This document shows, piece after piece, positions 50,281-58,358 of a stretch of DNA of 64,000 nucleotides. Position 1 is the stretch's first letter. The number at the start of each line of letters is the position of its first letter. The stretch spans positions 1 through 64,000 of the IMG/VR virus record IMGVR_UViG_3300045049_000070; one strand, given 5' to 3'. This DNA is from a virus. Under the pieces are notes generated by a model, which was not told where the DNA came from, ran no database searches, and saw only the letters and a list, made by a program, of their open reading frames with translations. The translations under genes were made by a program, and so were the position numbers.

Positions 50281-50992
50281 TGAAATCCATGGTGGTCTGT
50301 TGGTAAATATTCTGAACCTAGATAGGATGGAACCAATAACTTTTCCATTCGATGATAGTGTTCCGACCAACGGTGTAAATACAAAGCGCGGTAACCAGAT
50401 CAAGGAATATGATCCAACTACAGTCAATCCTTTTGATTACTGGCACAGTAGCAGAAACGCATCAAAGCAGAATATCTTTGTTGTAGAGCGCGGAATCACT
50501 GTAGAAGGTAGAATGGTAGGACACGAGGCTGATCGTGTTCTAAGGCATACTCTTCATCATGTAGTTACGATGAACGAGGGAACTAGACGCGAAGAACGTC
50601 AGGATATGTTAGAACAGGTGACTAGTGCAGTGATGCCAAACCTATCTAGTCCGGCAATGATAAGCATGGAGATGCAATCTAGCCAGCCAAAGTTCTTGTT
50701 GATTTCTAGAGAGATTCCTATCTATATAAACGTATTCTGCGACGAAGCATGCATGTTATTGGTCTGGTCGAATGAAAAGCAAATCGAAAGTCGCATGCGC
50801 GAGCATTATGGCAATCGATTCGTTGTCTACAGAATGCCCCCGATTGTAAATAGCGTGTGTGTTGTACAGACATATTTCTTGCGTAAACGCATTAAGCGAT
50901 GGCGAAATGAAATGCGCGGTGATAATTTGAGGCTTCTAAATGCGTTAGAAGGATTCATATTTAGACGCGCAAAGCAGGATGATAGAGAATGA
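50264..50992 (+). CDS. Hypothetical protein (242 aa)
   Basis: ATG at 50264 (M-S-A-L-D-S-E) overlaps the previous gene by 17 bases; a GTG at 50246 is an alternative. Mixed alpha/beta, with a basic C-terminal helix (R-K-R-I-K-R-W-R-N-E). No family recognised. Confidence 0.7.
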   Translation: MSALDSEIHGGLLVNILNLDRMEPITFPFDDSVPTNGVNTKRGNQIKEYDPTTVNPFDYWHSSRNASKQNIFVVERGITVEGRMVGHEADRVLRHTLHHVVTMNEGTRREERQDMLEQVTSAVMPNLSSPAMISMEMQSSQPKFLLISREIPIYINVFCDEACMLLVWSNEKQIESRMREHYGNRFVVYRMPPIVNSVCVVQTYFLRKRIKRWRNEMRGDNLRLLNALEGFIFRRAKQDDRE

Positions 50993-51204
50993 GTTACAGG
51001 CAACAGTTAGAAAGTATCTTTACTGATATAGAATTAAACGTACTCGAACAGATGGTCTCATTCGAATCTTCTACGGATACTGGATCAGATCATGTGAATA
51101 GCATGTCAGCAGCCGAGAAACGTGCCAGGATTTCTATTCTAGATAAGATCAATGGAAAACAAAATATCCGGCAGTCAACAACTACGCCACCGAGCAAGTT
51201 GTAA
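50989..51204 (+). CDS. Small hypothetical protein (71 aa)
   Basis: ATGA overlap with the previous stop. Helical N-terminal half, Ser/Lys/Thr-rich end. No motif recognised. Confidence 0.7.
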   Translation: MSYRQQLESIFTDIELNVLEQMVSFESSTDTGSDHVNSMSAAEKRARISILDKINGKQNIRQSTTTPPSKL

Positions 51205-51250
51205 ATGAAGCCCATGTGCAACAGGCATAAACCAGAAGGAAAGGAAATAG

Positions 51251-52474
51251 GTGACTAGAGCCCGCTTTAGAACTGAGCGGACGTTTGAAGACACGCAGAA
51301 CTTCTCCAAAGAACCAAGAGCCGAAGACATCGTAGATGTTCTGAAGTATCCACCAAAAGATTGGCTTACTGTTAGAGCAGTAGGTCCAGTAGTGGCAAAT
51401 GGTGGACATTGGGTAAATACGGAGCCTCCTGCAAAGGACAAGAAGACGAAAGCCTTCTATGTTCCTTGTCTTGCGTTCGATCCAAAAACAGAAGAACGAG
51501 ATAGCACCAAATATTGTGCGTGGTGCGCTGATACAAGCGGTTGGGTTCGTCCTGCTCTCGACTACTGGCAGAACTTCATTGTGCGTGAACTGGAAGAGAA
51601 CATGCCTGCGAAGTTGAAAGAGCCAACGAAGAAGGAACGGAAAACTGGCTTCAAGGAAAAGGGCAGCAACTCCTGGACTCCTTGCAAAGCTGGTCGTATT
51701 ACACCCGGCTTCATGCGTGACTTGAAGAAGTCAGCGTCTCTTAATCGTCACAAAAACAAAGACGGAGAGAAGAAGGCATATGCTCTGAGCCATGTTAAGT
51801 GCGGTGTAGATCTGGAAATCATGTATGACCCGGATGAAGCACCAGCCAAGAAGTATTCGCTGCAGAAGGGTGAGAAGCGCACGCCGCTTACAGAAGAACA
51901 GCAAGAATATCTATTGCAGCCCATCGAGAATCTTAACATTACGTTTAAGGCAGAAGCTGAAGCAGATGGCGATGAAGAAAAACTTGCCAAATTGCTAAAA
52001 GCACTCGAAAAGAAGTGGACGTCTGAGCACGAAGGTTGGCTCAAGCGTATGAAGAAGAAATGGAAGTCCAAGTTCGGATCAGAGGGTGACGACGAGGACG
52101 ATGACGATGATGACGATGATGAGGACGATGATGATCGTCCTAAGGGTAAAGGCAAGAAGGGTAAGAAGTCTGCAGGCAAGAAATCTAGTCGAGACGAAGA
52201 CGATGACGACGATTCCGACGAGGATGATGACGACAACGAATTCGACTCAGACAAGAAGTCTTCAAAGAAGTCCAAGAAGTCAAAGCATCGTGATGATGAA
52301 GACGATGACGAAGATGACGATGAAGATTCCGACGACGATGACGACGAAGATGAGGACGACGAGCCCAAGTCTAAGAAGAAGTCGAAGAAGGGCAAAAAGT
52401 CCAAGAAGTCACGTGACGACGATGATGACGAGGACGAAGATGACGATGATGACGACGAAGACGATGATGACTGA
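51251..52474 (+). CDS. Candidate ssDNA-binding protein with D/K-block tail (407 aa)
   Basis: GTG start with AAGGAAATAG before it. Residues 1 to about 275 are folded, with Y-C-A-W-C (about residue 95) as a possible zinc pair and many aromatic and Lys residues. The last about 130 residues alternate long Asp runs with Lys/Ser blocks. The domain plus a very acidic C-terminal tail, together with the recombinase two genes on, recalls T4 gp32-type SSBs, whose acidic tail recruits partners. No OB-fold signature is provable by eye. Confidence 0.5.
   Translation: MTRARFRTERTFEDTQNFSKEPRAEDIVDVLKYPPKDWLTVRAVGPVVANGGHWVNTEPPAKDKKTKAFYVPCLAFDPKTEERDSTKYCAWCADTSGWVRPALDYWQNFIVRELEENMPAKLKEPTKKERKTGFKEKGSNSWTPCKAGRITPGFMRDLKKSASLNRHKNKDGEKKAYALSHVKCGVDLEIMYDPDEAPAKKYSLQKGEKRTPLTEEQQEYLLQPIENLNITFKAEAEADGDEEKLAKLLKALEKKWTSEHEGWLKRMKKKWKSKFGSEGDDEDDDDDDDDEDDDDRPKGKGKKGKKSAGKKSSRDEDDDDDSDEDDDDNEFDSDKKSSKKSKKSKHRDDEDDDEDDDEDSDDDDDEDEDDEPKSKKKSKKGKKSKKSRDDDDDEDEDDDDDDEDDDD
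52193..52227 (+). repeat. Direct repeat unit shared with the 52536 gene
   Basis: A 35-base stretch coding D-E-D-D-D-D-D-S-D-E-D in this gene is identical to 52791-52825 in the next gene, and most of it recurs at 52944-52969. Identity at the DNA level, including silent positions, points to recent duplication or repeat exchange. Confidence 0.8.
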
Positions 52475-52535
52475 GTCGACAACCAATCAATCTGAAATTA
52501 ACCACAATCACGTAAACTCCGGAGTTTAACACCAA

Positions 52536-53027
52536 ATGGCAAAGATGGATAAAGCAGTCGCGAAGAAGTTTGAAGAAGTCGACGAGAAGCTGGAAGCTTT
52601 GAAGAAGGCTCTTGCTAAACTCGCAAAGGGTGGCAAGGCCGACAAGAAGGGTAAGGCGGATGACGACGAGGATGACGAAGACTTCGACCTCGACGAAGAC
52701 GACGACGTAGAAGAGTCTGGAAAGAAGGGCAAGAAAGCCGCAAAGAAGGCAGCTAAAAAGGCTGGAAAGAAAGGCGGTAAGAAAGCCAAGGACGAAGACG
52801 ATGACGACGATTCCGACGAGGATGACGACGACTCTGATGATGACGAGGACGACGAGCCAAAAGGCAAGAAGGGTAAGAAGGCTGCCAAGAAAGCTGCTAA
52901 GAAGGGTGGCAAGAAGGGCAAAAAGTCTGATGACGACGATGACGATGACGACGATTCCGACGAGGATGACGACGGAGACGACGATGATGACGACTCCGAT
53001 GATGACTTCGACGATGACGACGAGTAA
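52536..53027 (+). CDS. Polyampholyte protein of alternating Asp and Lys blocks (163 aa)
   Basis: Residues 1-35 form an amphipathic helix (F-E-E-V-D-E-K-L-E-A-L-K-K-A-L-A-K-L). After that come alternating acidic blocks (D/E/S) and basic blocks (G/K/A, such as G-K-K-G-K-K-A-A-K-K). There is no folded domain. Such block polyampholytes can phase separate or bind DNA and partners electrostatically. It sits between the SSB candidate and the recombinase. Confidence 0.75.
   Translation: MAKMDKAVAKKFEEVDEKLEALKKALAKLAKGGKADKKGKADDDEDDEDFDLDEDDDVEESGKKGKKAAKKAAKKAGKKGGKKAKDEDDDDDSDEDDDDSDDDEDDEPKGKKGKKAAKKAAKKGGKKGKKSDDDDDDDDDSDEDDDGDDDDDDSDDDFDDDDE
52791..52825 (+). repeat. Direct repeat unit, second copy
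   Basis: Identical over 35 bases to 52193-52227; a shorter third copy is at 52944-52969. The repeat encodes the acidic D-D-D-D-S-D-E-D-D blocks. Confidence 0.8.
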
Positions 53028-53053
53028 TCTTAATCACCTAGGCTGATTAGAAT

Positions 53054-53092
53054 CGGGGCCTGCCTGCTGTGCGCGGGTATGGCCCCGTTTTT
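53054..53092 (+). terminator. Intrinsic terminator
   Basis: CGGGGCC and GGCCCCG arms, extended inward by TGCC/GGTA pairs, then TTTTT. Separates the polyampholyte gene from the recombinase gene. Confidence 0.88.
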
Positions 53093-53127
53093 CTTGGTAG
53101 ATTCAAACAATCTAGTGTAGGACAAGC

Positions 53128-54780
53128 ATGGCAACAAAGGTCAAGGGCAGCAAAAAGGGTAAGACTGAGGATAAAGCAAAACGCCGTAAGCTAAAAGAAC
53201 GCGAACGTGCGGCGAAGGCGAAGTCGAAGGCCAAAGCAAAGAAGAAGGGTGGCCGCACTGAAGCCCTTGAAGAAGGTGAAGAGATTGAGCCAGCAAAAGG
53301 CCAACGTGGAAAGAAGGTCAAGGAACACGCCGATGAGCCAGAAGCGCGAAAACTCGCTTATGGAAAAGGTATCAAAGCACCGGCTGAGATCCCGGGTCTA
53401 GACATTGATGATGTTCTAAACACTATTGAAAAGAAGACAGGCCTGTCTTCTACTGGCATGGGTGGGGAAGGTGACACACGTATGTCTACCGGACTGCTGA
53501 TGCTTGACCTCATTTCTGGTGGCGGTATCACAGCCGGATGGTATACGACGTTTGGTGAAGAGCAGTCATGTAAGTCAACTCTGGCTATGGCGCTATCCGC
53601 ATTTGCTGTAACACAGGATGTGCCAATAATCGCATATGCCGATTTTGAGGGCTCCACTACTCCTAACTATGTTCAGAACATCCTGAACACGATGGGTGTT
53701 AAAGCTACTGTTGAAGATGTGTTCGGCGTCAAGGACAGGATGGGCAACTATGTGAAACGCCCCCGCATTCGTTACCTGCCCTGCGATACGGCAGAACAGT
53801 TCTTCGATTACTTGGCAATGTTAGAACGCACGTTGCCTGATAAGGTTTTTGAAGCTGGTGAATGGTGGTATGTCTACGAAAACACCAATGAGAATCGTAA
53901 GAAACTGGCGAAGACTGGGCACGAATACGACAAGAAACGTTTCTCCAAATACAACAAATTCTATGTACCAGCTGAGAACGGTGGGCTGCAAGCACTTCTG
54001 ATTACAGACTCCTATCCTGCTATGCTGCCAGAACGCCTAGACGTCGATGAGCCGGGCGCCGGTCTGGCGGCAGTTGCACGTATGTTTGCCGAACAGCTTC
54101 CACGAGTGAAGGGCAAGATGCGTAAGAAGCGCATTGCCGTTATCGGTGTCAACCAATTGCGTGATGTTCCGATGGCGAAGTACGGTCCGCCAAAGAAGCA
54201 GGCTGCAGGTAATGCAGTGCGTTTCTATTCTGATGTTCGTTTTCAAAACACTGCTCGTGCTTTGTCTGCTATCAGTGATGCTAGACCATCTAAAGATAGT
54301 CCGTACGAAGTTGAGAACAGTGTGGAGTACGAAGGCAAAGACTACTACCGCTACATCGACGTTCGTGGAGAAAAGAACAAATTCAGTCAGCCTAATCTCA
54401 GATGCTGGTTGCGCCTATGGGTAGAAGACGGCAACGGTAACGCACGCGGTTTTGATCCAGTTTGGGACACTTATGAATATCTGCGTGCCACTGGTCAAAT
54501 GATCGGTAGTCGTAAAAAGAAGCTCCAGATGAAACTGGAAGGTAACGAAGCACGAAAACCCATCGAGTGGGAAGACTTCAAGACCCTCATACTTGGTGAG
54601 AAGAAAGAGATTGCAGCCATCTGTAAGAAGATTGGCATGAAGCCTTGCTTTGTGCGTAAAGTCTGTTTCCGTCAGATGGAAAAGAAAAAAGGCATCGATA
54701 TGTACTTCGAGCAACGCCGTAAGAAGGCGATGGCGAAGGGTAGCGATGACGATGATGAAACTGGTGGAGATGATGAGTAA
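53128..54780 (+). CDS. RecA/UvsX-like recombinase (550 aa)
   Basis: The first 75 residues are a Lys/Arg/Ala-rich basic arm, not part of RecA or UvsX. The ATPase core has a P-loop G143-E-E-Q-S-C148-K149-S-T, where the usual Gly before Lys is Cys (UvsX of T4 also departs from the consensus here). Walker B is L-L-I-T-D-S, followed by I-A-V-I-G-V-N-Q-L-R-D, the DNA-loop region. Acidic C-terminal tail (D-D-D-D-E-T-G-G-D-D-E). Strand exchange in recombination-dependent replication is the expected role. Confidence 0.88.
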   Translation: MATKVKGSKKGKTEDKAKRRKLKERERAAKAKSKAKAKKKGGRTEALEEGEEIEPAKGQRGKKVKEHADEPEARKLAYGKGIKAPAEIPGLDIDDVLNTIEKKTGLSSTGMGGEGDTRMSTGLLMLDLISGGGITAGWYTTFGEEQSCKSTLAMALSAFAVTQDVPIIAYADFEGSTTPNYVQNILNTMGVKATVEDVFGVKDRMGNYVKRPRIRYLPCDTAEQFFDYLAMLERTLPDKVFEAGEWWYVYENTNENRKKLAKTGHEYDKKRFSKYNKFYVPAENGGLQALLITDSYPAMLPERLDVDEPGAGLAAVARMFAEQLPRVKGKMRKKRIAVIGVNQLRDVPMAKYGPPKKQAAGNAVRFYSDVRFQNTARALSAISDARPSKDSPYEVENSVEYEGKDYYRYIDVRGEKNKFSQPNLRCWLRLWVEDGNGNARGFDPVWDTYEYLRATGQMIGSRKKKLQMKLEGNEARKPIEWEDFKTLILGEKKEIAAICKKIGMKPCFVRKVCFRQMEKKKGIDMYFEQRRKKAMAKGSDDDDETGGDDE

Positions 54781-54967
54781 TACACTACGATTCAAGGAAG
54801 AAGATTTCCCAAAGGTAAAACGTATGATGGATCAGGCAGGTGTCTACGGCACGTACTTCTTCCAGAACGGTAGCGTAGACGTTACTTACACGCCGGAAAG
54901 CCTAGCACAGTTCGCTCGCTTTAAGAGGGGAGCACAAGAAGATGCCAAACGGCAAACGCTCCACTAA
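54773..54967 (+). CDS. Small hypothetical protein (64 aa)
   Basis: ATG-ATG at 54770/54773 after GGTGGAG, overlapping the recombinase stop. Soluble, with F-K-E-E-D-F and F-A-R-F-K-R-G. Likely translated with the recombinase. Confidence 0.6.
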   Translation: MSNTLRFKEEDFPKVKRMMDQAGVYGTYFFQNGSVDVTYTPESLAQFARFKRGAQEDAKRQTLH

Positions 54968-55154
54968 ACTGCCCAAGGTGAGTCGACGTCGAATCGGCTC
55001 ACCAAAGAGACACAAATGGATTCGTCTGTTTAGTCACAGTGAAGCACATGCTATTGTGAATCATCCAGATTGTCACCCAAACTGGACCGAATGTCCGACC
55101 TGTAAGAACGACATTGTAAAGTGTGTAATCCTTAACAAACAAGGACAACCATGA
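54942..55154 (+). CDS. Basic zinc-motif small protein (70 aa)
   Basis: Basic N-terminus (S-R-R-R-I-G-S-P-K-R-H-K-W). H-P-D-C-H-P-N-W-T-E-C-P-T-C then a last C fits a small zinc ribbon. GGGGAG lies ahead of the ATG. Probably binds nucleic acid. Confidence 0.65.
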   Translation: MPNGKRSTKLPKVSRRRIGSPKRHKWIRLFSHSEAHAIVNHPDCHPNWTECPTCKNDIVKCVILNKQGQP

Positions 55155-55354
55155 ATCTTGCAGGATGGATGTTGTTAGTATTACTAGCTGACGGTTATCC
55201 GACAGCCATTCAGATGAGAAGCTATGACAGTTGTGTTAGCACGATGTTAGAACTGCACATCAAGGTTCCTGAAACGAAACCTACGTGTGTAAACAGAAAT
55301 CCTTTGTACGATGGATTTAGAGTAACTCCTCAATCTGTTACAGGAAAGAAATAA
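55151..55354 (+). CDS. Small exported Cys protein (67 aa)
   Basis: Signal-like N-terminus M-N-L-A-G-W-M-L-L-V-L-L-A-D, then Y-D-S-C and P-T-C. Same plan as the 43070 product: signal, then two Cys about 30 residues apart. Role unknown. Confidence 0.65.
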   Translation: MNLAGWMLLVLLADGYPTAIQMRSYDSCVSTMLELHIKVPETKPTCVNRNPLYDGFRVTPQSVTGKK

Positions 55355-55355
55355 C

Positions 55356-56075
55356 ATGAACATCATCTTCCTACAAGGAGCTGGTGGAACAGGCAAGTCA
55401 TCTGTAGTGAAGGAACTCAAACGTATGTACCCAAGTGGCGGAGTGTATACGTTGAGTTCCAGCACGCGTAAGACTTATGAGCGTCTTGGAATCCAAAGTG
55501 AAACCGATAGTCTTGTCATGGACGATGAGACTCGTGTACGGCTGCAAGAAGCAGTTATGGATGATTGGGCAACTGACATTCAAATCGCAGCCTGTCAGTT
55601 ACAAGATGAAGAGAAAGAGTTCGGAGACCGACTATTAATCGTAGATAGAGGTCCATTCGATCGAATGGCTTATTGGCTACTGACGATGATGGAGTGTAAT
55701 CCAGGTTCAGTAGACAACTATGTCAGCAAGATGAATAAAATGATTGCATGGTTGGATGGGCTTGAAGCTGACATCATGCTGTTTGTAGAGTTTCCTTATC
55801 CAGTCGCGTGGCCTACACAGGATAACTTCCGTACACCGAACGAGCTTCAGACAATGGCGTTATCTTTGATGATCAGCCAAATGTGTTTTCGTCACCATCA
55901 AGATGTGAAGGCTGTATCGAGATACTGGAACATTAATGAGATAGCACCTGCTGGAACAGCTTTGGATAGAGCTTCCAACATGATTACAAGGTATAGTCAG
56001 CTAGTTGACGTGTTCAAAGAGAGCTCGCGTATGCCGAAGAAGCGTGGATTTTTCGATCGTCTGACAGGTAGGTAA
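55356..56075 (+). CDS. P-loop kinase/NTPase (239 aa)
   Basis: N-terminal G-A-G-G-T-G-K-S-S (residues 8-16) is a Walker A loop, and L-L-I-V-D-R-G-P-F-D a Walker B followed by a lid-type R. The pattern suits small-molecule kinases of the AAA_28/thymidylate-kinase type. Substrate unknown. One base before the SbcD-like gene. Confidence 0.75.
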   Translation: MNIIFLQGAGGTGKSSVVKELKRMYPSGGVYTLSSSTRKTYERLGIQSETDSLVMDDETRVRLQEAVMDDWATDIQIAACQLQDEEKEFGDRLLIVDRGPFDRMAYWLLTMMECNPGSVDNYVSKMNKMIAWLDGLEADIMLFVEFPYPVAWPTQDNFRTPNELQTMALSLMISQMCFRHHQDVKAVSRYWNINEIAPAGTALDRASNMITRYSQLVDVFKESSRMPKKRGFFDRLTGR

Positions 56076-57106
56076 TGGAGTACATCGGGATAGGAGATCT
56101 CCATTACGATAAAATGGACGGACTGGTTGAAAACGCAAATGACAAGATTAGCGCCTCGATCAGGAAAGTGTTCAAGTACGCCGTAGAAAATGGTGTTCGT
56201 CATGTCATCTTTTATGGTGACTTGTGTGAGCGCTATCGCATGTCATATGAAGCTCAAGTTTCATTCTATCAGATTGCCTTAGATCCTAAGTATGAAGATC
56301 TTGTTATACATGCGATACTTGGCAATCATGACTTCGCTGAGACGGGGGCACATAGCCTAGAAGTGTTGAAGGTACTTGCTAACTTGATGGACAAGCGTCT
56401 GCGTGTGTATACAGAGCAGAAGCTAGTAAAGCTGGATGGCAAGAAGTTCAACATGATGCCGCATCCAGTGCTAGAAACTCGTCGTGACTGTCTCAACATT
56501 GGTCACTTCGAAATGAAGAACAGTTTTCGAGATAATGGAAGGCAAATCGGCCATGGATTCACAACTGCCCATAAATGTTGTGTTGGACACTTACACACCA
56601 ACCACCGAGTGCGAAGAGCACATTATAGTGGAACACTGTACCAGACAAACTTTGGAGAGTCCTTGCCAAAGTTTTTCCATCACGTACGGTACGAGGACGA
56701 TGACCCATATTCTGTCGGAGTGGAGAGCGTTCCCTTCGATCCACCATGGAAGCTCATCAACTTACAGGTGAAATCAGAGTCAGACTTGAAAGCAATTGAA
56801 GACGACGAGAACGTTCTCTATAAACTATTTGTGCACGAAGGTTTGGACCTCGACATTGGTGATGTGATGGCCGAACATCCGAATGTGGTGCGCCATAACA
56901 GATTTGCAAATAAGAAGGAACTACAAGAGCTAATTCAGAACGAATGGGACTTTGAATCTGATTCGTTTGACAACAATTTCGATACTAAAGACGTCGTTGG
57001 CGATTACTTGAGAGAGAAAGCAAGGCTCAAACCAAAGGAAGTAAAGCGTGCGTTTAGTATGCTTGACCGCATTGTACAGAAACAACCAGCAACAACACAG
57101 GAGTAA
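56075..57106 (+). CDS. sbcD: SbcD/Mre11-like nuclease subunit (343 aa)
   Basis: Metallophosphoesterase blocks at G-D-L-H (7-10), Y-G-D-L-C-E-R, G-N-H-D-F, and G-H-L-H-T-N-H near residue 180. Length and order match SbcD/gp47 proteins, and a SbcC/gp46-like partner is at 60405. Together they process DNA ends and hairpins. Seven genes lie between them. Confidence 0.85.
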   Translation: MEYIGIGDLHYDKMDGLVENANDKISASIRKVFKYAVENGVRHVIFYGDLCERYRMSYEAQVSFYQIALDPKYEDLVIHAILGNHDFAETGAHSLEVLKVLANLMDKRLRVYTEQKLVKLDGKKFNMMPHPVLETRRDCLNIGHFEMKNSFRDNGRQIGHGFTTAHKCCVGHLHTNHRVRRAHYSGTLYQTNFGESLPKFFHHVRYEDDDPYSVGVESVPFDPPWKLINLQVKSESDLKAIEDDENVLYKLFVHEGLDLDIGDVMAEHPNVVRHNRFANKKELQELIQNEWDFESDSFDNNFDTKDVVGDYLREKARLKPKEVKRAFSMLDRIVQKQPATTQE

Positions 57107-57109
57107 ATT

Positions 57110-57409
57110 ATGAAGTGCACTGACCCAGGACATCAATATGAGATCGAAGGCAACCAGACTCTTCGTTTCCTTAAGAAGGAACGTAATGGCACGGGTGCCG
57201 AATTGAAGACAACTATTACAGGCACCACGAATGAGGAGCTGATCGAAGTGCTACTCGATCGACTGAATCATCTTAATAGCATGTTTCCATGTGTTGAGAA
57301 CGAACGTGCTATTGGCCACCTAATCCAAGCTAAAGATTGGTTGGATCTACGAACAAGTAAACGTCAGTCTCAAGGCGTTGAAGGAACTGCACAATCTCAT
57401 CAATCATGA
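57110..57409 (+). CDS. Conserved phage protein, 'PGHxY...PCxEN' type (99 aa)
   Basis: D-P-G-H-Q-Y near residue 6, F-L-K-K-E-R, then E-E-L-I-E-V-L-L-D-R-L-N-H-L-N-S and F-P-C-V-E-N-E-R-A-I with a helix ending L-R-T-S-K-R. This is a conserved phage/prophage small protein of unknown role. ATGA overlap with the next gene. Confidence 0.8.
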   Translation: MKCTDPGHQYEIEGNQTLRFLKKERNGTGAELKTTITGTTNEELIEVLLDRLNHLNSMFPCVENERAIGHLIQAKDWLDLRTSKRQSQGVEGTAQSHQS

Positions 57410-57975
57410 TGGTAACTCTGCTCGATGACAGCTTTCTGACGCACGAGCACGAAACTGTCGTACGCTGCTACCAGAAGACGCCGTTCGAGCAAGTAACATG
57501 GGATCATCTGAACAAGGTGATCTCTGTCACCAACGAGCTCGAGCCTCCTCTGGCTGACTCTGATCGGCAAGTGCAGATATTCTACTACGCAAAGGTAAAG
57601 GATGATTTCCTTGGCTACGTGAAGGACTGTGTAATAGCCACTTGGATGCAGGCTCTGTTGGACTCACAAGGATGGGACAGTACATTCCTGGCTCATCCAA
57701 TGGCTGGCGTGAAGCGTGGGCGCCTACCGATGGCCGTTGCTCCTGAAGGTTTTGCACTATCAGCAGTGCAATGCGATCAGGCTTTCGAACTTCATCTCAA
57801 TCCAATCAAGTACGTCTATGGATGTACTTCCGTCTGCTTGTGGGGCAACGAACTGTTTAGGAACGGTAAATGGGTAAAGAACAACGGCTTCGAAGCAGCG
57901 CAGGCGAATTACTCAAATGTACGCCTTGACTATGCTTGTTTAGGTGCAGTGTTTCCAAATCTACTAGATTCATGA
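57406..57975 (+). CDS. Hypothetical protein (189 aa)
   Basis: Two in-frame ATG (57406, 57409); the first overlaps the preceding stop. Mixed fold, with a W-D-S-T-F-L-A-H-P and C-T-S-V-C-L-W-G. Ends overlapping the next start. Confidence 0.7.
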   Translation: MMVTLLDDSFLTHEHETVVRCYQKTPFEQVTWDHLNKVISVTNELEPPLADSDRQVQIFYYAKVKDDFLGYVKDCVIATWMQALLDSQGWDSTFLAHPMAGVKRGRLPMAVAPEGFALSAVQCDQAFELHLNPIKYVYGCTSVCLWGNELFRNGKWVKNNGFEAAQANYSNVRLDYACLGAVFPNLLDS

Positions 57976-58358
57976 TTCCGTTCGAGGTTATGAAGGCTGT
58001 CAACGCAGCATACGTTGACTTTACGATATCAGACTTGTCACCCAAGACAATCGTGGTGCGGGTTAGGAATGCATTGATACATCTGAACTATCCGATTACG
58101 CATCTGGTAATTAGTAAAGACGTAATGAGTCAGATCGTTTCTGAAGACTGGTGGTCTCAAAGCATGGATCCGGTAACGCAAGTGGAAACCACGGCAGGCG
58201 TGATAGGTACTCTATATGGGATGACTGTCTGTTCTGACTTCGTTGGCAACGTGCCTAAGGAATCGGTGCTCGAACCAAAAACATTGGCTGCAGTCGTCGT
58301 TCACCCAAAACTTGTAATCAACAAAGTTAGATATTTGCCTATTGCGACGAGACCATGA
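57972..58358 (+). CDS. Hypothetical protein (128 aa)
   Basis: ATG at 57972 by overlap with the preceding stop; upstream extension is not used. Alpha/beta, with I-V-V-R-V-R-N-A-L and a beta-rich end. Coupled by ATGA to the clamp-loader gene. Confidence 0.65.
   Translation: MIPFEVMKAVNAAYVDFTISDLSPKTIVVRVRNALIHLNYPITHLVISKDVMSQIVSEDWWSQSMDPVTQVETTAGVIGTLYGMTVCSDFVGNVPKESVLEPKTLAAVVVHPKLVINKVRYLPIATRP

Noticed and set aside
51748-52482. Long Ser-rich frame on the minus strand
   Set aside because: It is the mirror of the Asp-rich coding sequence (GAY codons read as TCR on the other strand) and lacks a promoter or ribosome site. The minus frame at 52526-52921 is the same effect.
52086-52529. Met/Thr-rich plus-strand frame overlapping the polyampholyte genes
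   Set aside because: A +1 reading of GAT/GAC repeats (ATG ACG), a low-complexity artefact.
51251-53027. The Asp/Lys repeats as a minisatellite or sequencing artefact
   Set aside because: Frame is kept throughout, codons vary between repeats, and both genes end in proper stops, so they are real coding repeats.
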